DNA of 64,000 bases from Sporosarcina sp. Marseille-Q4063. GTDB taxonomy: Bacteria > Bacillota > Bacilli > Bacillales_A > Planococcaceae. The position numbers were made by a program, and so were the translations under genes. The DNA lies in NCBI RefSeq assembly GCF_018309085.1, contig NZ_CP070502.1, positions 3,653,001 to 3,717,000 on the forward strand. Reading direction: 5' to 3'. Below, one piece after another: positions 62,412 to 64,000 of this stretch (position 1 is the first letter of the stretch; the number at the start of each line of letters is the position of its first letter). The notes under the pieces were generated by a model that saw only the letters and a program-made list of their open reading frames with translations, was not told where the DNA came from and ran no database searches.

Positions 62412-63323
62412 TTACTCACTTGTATTTTCGTGGATGACTTGCATAACGAGTTCAGGTTTACTAGTGATAAAACCAGCGGCCCCATTATTAATCATTGAAA
62501 GGATAGCATTTTCATCATCAATATCCTTATAATAGATTGGGATATTTAACTTGGATAAAAAGGTAATAAATCCTTCGCTGCTAAGAGAAAAAATGCCGAG
62601 CTTCTCTGGAGCTTGAAACATATCAGCTTGCGGATTATACAAATGTCCGAATTGACTTGCATAGGCTGCATATGATTTCTTCACTTCATCGTCTCCGGCG
62701 CCTGTAGCAACTCGGTTTTGCGCATATAAATTAAAACGATCAATTTGTTCATCATAGGAGCTCGTAACTGCGACCCGGTCTTCTGCACTCGATTCTTCAA
62801 TTAGACGCCATAATTTAGAGGGCATAAGGCTTCCTTCATATGTGTCGGGGGATTCCTTCATGTTGATACTGACAAACATATGTGGAAACCGATCCAGAAG
62901 TTCTTTCAGTGAAATCAATTTCTCGCCTTTTCCGCGGAAAGGATACGCGCCATTTTCATCGGTGAATTGGTAGCCGGCATCGCTATCTTTTAGTTCTTGT
63001 AATGTGAAATCGGCTACTTTCCCAGCAAGATTCGTAGTATCATCTATATATTCGTCATGAAAAACAAGTATTTCTTCATCTTTTGTTAAACGGATATCAA
63101 CAGAAAACCCATGAACGCCAAGTGAGGCGGAATTTGTAAATGCCGATAATGTATTTTCAGGGGCACCGAACAGACCACCCCGATTTGCTAAAACGATAGG
63201 GTTATCGAATTCAAGTGCTTTTTTACTTTCGCGCACGACAGGTTTGGCAACTGCTTTAGAAGCAGCCCATGCAGCTATACCGGCAGCACCTACGGATATG
63301 GCAACTTTAGTTTTTCTACCCAA
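62412..63323 (-). CDS. GDPD-like protein with altered catalytic residues
   Basis: A 303-residue protein with an N-terminal hydrophobic Ala/Gly-rich segment (about 6-26) that anchors or exports it, followed by a glycerophosphodiester phosphodiesterase barrel. The HRG motif reads NRG (Asn47), and the metal-binding ExD reads SVD (Ser74, Asp76), while PENT (55-58) and FHD (His89) remain. Two key residues of the known mechanism are therefore lost and the enzyme may be inactive or altered. TTG 63323 follows AAGGAGG by about eight bases. It lies between ylbF and ylbG, which adjoin in B. subtilis, so it looks inserted. Confidence 0.8.
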   Translation of the reverse strand: MGRKTKVAISVGAAGIAAWAASKAVAKPVVRESKKALEFDNPIVLANRGGLFGAPENTLSAFTNSASLGVHGFSVDIRLTKDEEILVFHDEYIDDTTNLAGKVADFTLQELKDSDAGYQFTDENGAYPFRGKGEKLISLKELLDRFPHMFVSINMKESPDTYEGSLMPSKLWRLIEESSAEDRVAVTSSYDEQIDRFNLYAQNRVATGAGDDEVKKSYAAYASQFGHLYNPQADMFQAPEKLGIFSLSSEGFITFLSKLNIPIYYKDIDDENAILSMINNGAAGFITSKPELVMQVIHENTSE

Positions 63324-63458
63324 AATGGATCCTCCTTCATCTGAAAGTATGTACTTTTTTAATTATAAGTTATAAGTCTCTACTTGTCAGCTATATGTAA
63401 GTTGCAGCCCATTTCTGACATATGGTATTGTAGGGAGTAGGAAAAGAGGGGAATTCTT

Positions 63459-63731
63459 ATGATTGATCGACAAGGTGTAATCATTTATCTCCATCACTTG
63501 AGACAGGCGAAATCGCTTCGAAAGTATGGTCATGTTCATTATATATCAAAGAAAATGAAATATGTCGTTCTCTACTGCAATCAAGAAGAGGTAGAATCCG
63601 TCATTAACAAAGTAGAGCAACTTCCGACTGTTAAAAAGGTATTGCCTTCTTACCGTCCATTTGTAAAAACAACTTACGAAAATGCAAAACCAGATAAAGC
63701 AAAGGAATATGATTATAAAACGGGACTGTAA
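63459..63731 (+). CDS. ylbG: YlbG (UPF0298) family protein
   Basis: A 90-residue cytosolic protein of the UPF0298 family with the typical QGVIIYLHHLRQAKSLRKYG opening and YVVLYCNQEEVE. Known in Bacillales next to rsmD; function unknown. AGAGGGG precedes the ATG. It is 31 bases before rsmD and probably co-transcribed. Confidence 0.92.
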   Translation: MIDRQGVIIYLHHLRQAKSLRKYGHVHYISKKMKYVVLYCNQEEVESVINKVEQLPTVKKVLPSYRPFVKTTYENAKPDKAKEYDYKTGL

Positions 63732-63762
63732 GCAGCTATAATACGGGAGAGGTTGAGTAGCA

Positions 63763-64000
63763 GTGAGAATTATTGCGGGAGCAAAAAAAGGTTTGCGCCT
63801 TAAATCTTTAGAAGGCGTGCATACTCGTCCAACATTGGATAAGGTTAAAGAGTCCGTATTCAATATGATTGGTCCATATTTTAACGGCGGAATCGTAGTG
63901 GAACTGTTTGGCGGCAGCGGAGCACTTTCCCTAGAAGCTCTATCTCGAGGCGCTGAGAAAGCATATGTATTTGAAAAAAATAGAAAAGCATGTGCGGTTA
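63763..64000 (+). CDS. rsmD: 16S rRNA (guanine966-N2)-methyltransferase RsmD, 3' partial
   Basis: The first 79 residues are in the window. Start GTG 63763 behind GGGAGAGG. Diagnostic sequence: [31 protein letters not shown] and the SAM-binding motif [18 protein letters not shown]. RsmD methylates G966 of 16S rRNA. In Bacillales it is followed by coaD; that lies beyond the window. Confidence 0.93.
   Translation, partial: MRIIAGAKKGLRLKSLEGVHTRPTLDKVKESVFNMIGPYFNGGIVVELFGGSGALSLEALSRGAEKAYVFEKNRKACAV

Overview
The window looks like chromosomal DNA of a low-GC, endospore-forming member of the Bacillales, most likely Planococcaceae (Sporosarcina or Lysinibacillus-like). The evidence is an AT-rich composition, strong AGGAGG-type ribosome binding sites, frequent TTG/GTG starts, and a gene order that follows the Bacillus subtilis ykwC-ylbH arc from end to end: ykwC, ykyB, fadH, darB(ykuL), ccpC, ykuV, ktrC, rnjA-rpoY, def(ykrB), ykyA, pdhABCD, yktA, yktB, ykzI-like, suhB(yktC), ylaF, typA, ylaH, ylaI, ylaN, ftsW, pyc, ctaA/ctaBCDEFG, ctaM, ylbC, ylbF, ylbG, rsmD(ylbH). 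No rRNA, tRNA, CRISPR array, prophage or insertion-sequence transposase was seen. The genus is an inference; the collinearity is recalled from family knowledge and not computed.

Layout. 1-7.1 kb: tail of a DUF4129 membrane protein, YkwC-type dehydrogenase, a tandem-hairpin repeat block, ykyB, fadH behind a FadR-like operator, darB, an MFS exporter and ccpC. 7.1-19.0 kb: an accessory eight-gene unit that combines an ABC exporter, a MoxR AAA+ ATPase, a DUF58 protein, two VWA membrane proteins, a low-complexity membrane protein and a large ectodomain protein, apparently one operon with overlapping genes. 19.2-24.3 kb: MFS transporter and potABCD polyamine importer, all on the minus strand. 24.5-30.2 kb: Zn-ribbon protein, ykuV, ktrC, two intergenic inverted-repeat elements, rnjA-rpoY, a possible 23-codon gene, def and ykyA. 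30.4-35.4 kb: pyruvate dehydrogenase operon. 35.5-44.9 kb: small conserved genes, deacetylase lipoprotein, nitronate monooxygenase-like enzyme, suhB, typA, ylaN and ftsW. 44.9-48.4 kb: pyruvate carboxylase. 48.5-56.4 kb: heme A synthesis and caa3-type cytochrome oxidase with its assembly factors. 56.4-64 kb: repeats, ytvI-like, yugN-like, ylbC, a divergent aspartokinase-like/MurE-like pair, ylbF, a degenerate GDPD-like protein, ylbG and the start of rsmD.

How the genes fit together. Central metabolism dominates: pyruvate enters via PDH or PYC, CcpC controls TCA entry genes and respiration ends at the CtaCDEF oxidase. A redox-type palindrome (Rex/Fnr-like) lies over the apparent cta transcription start. 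The most interesting accessory items are (1) the MoxR-VWA-ABC operon and (2) the divergent pair of an aspartokinase lacking ACT domains and a second MurE-type ligase carrying the DNPR motif of meso-DAP-adding enzymes. In a lineage whose vegetative wall is normally lysine-type, this pair suggests a dedicated spore-cortex precursor branch.
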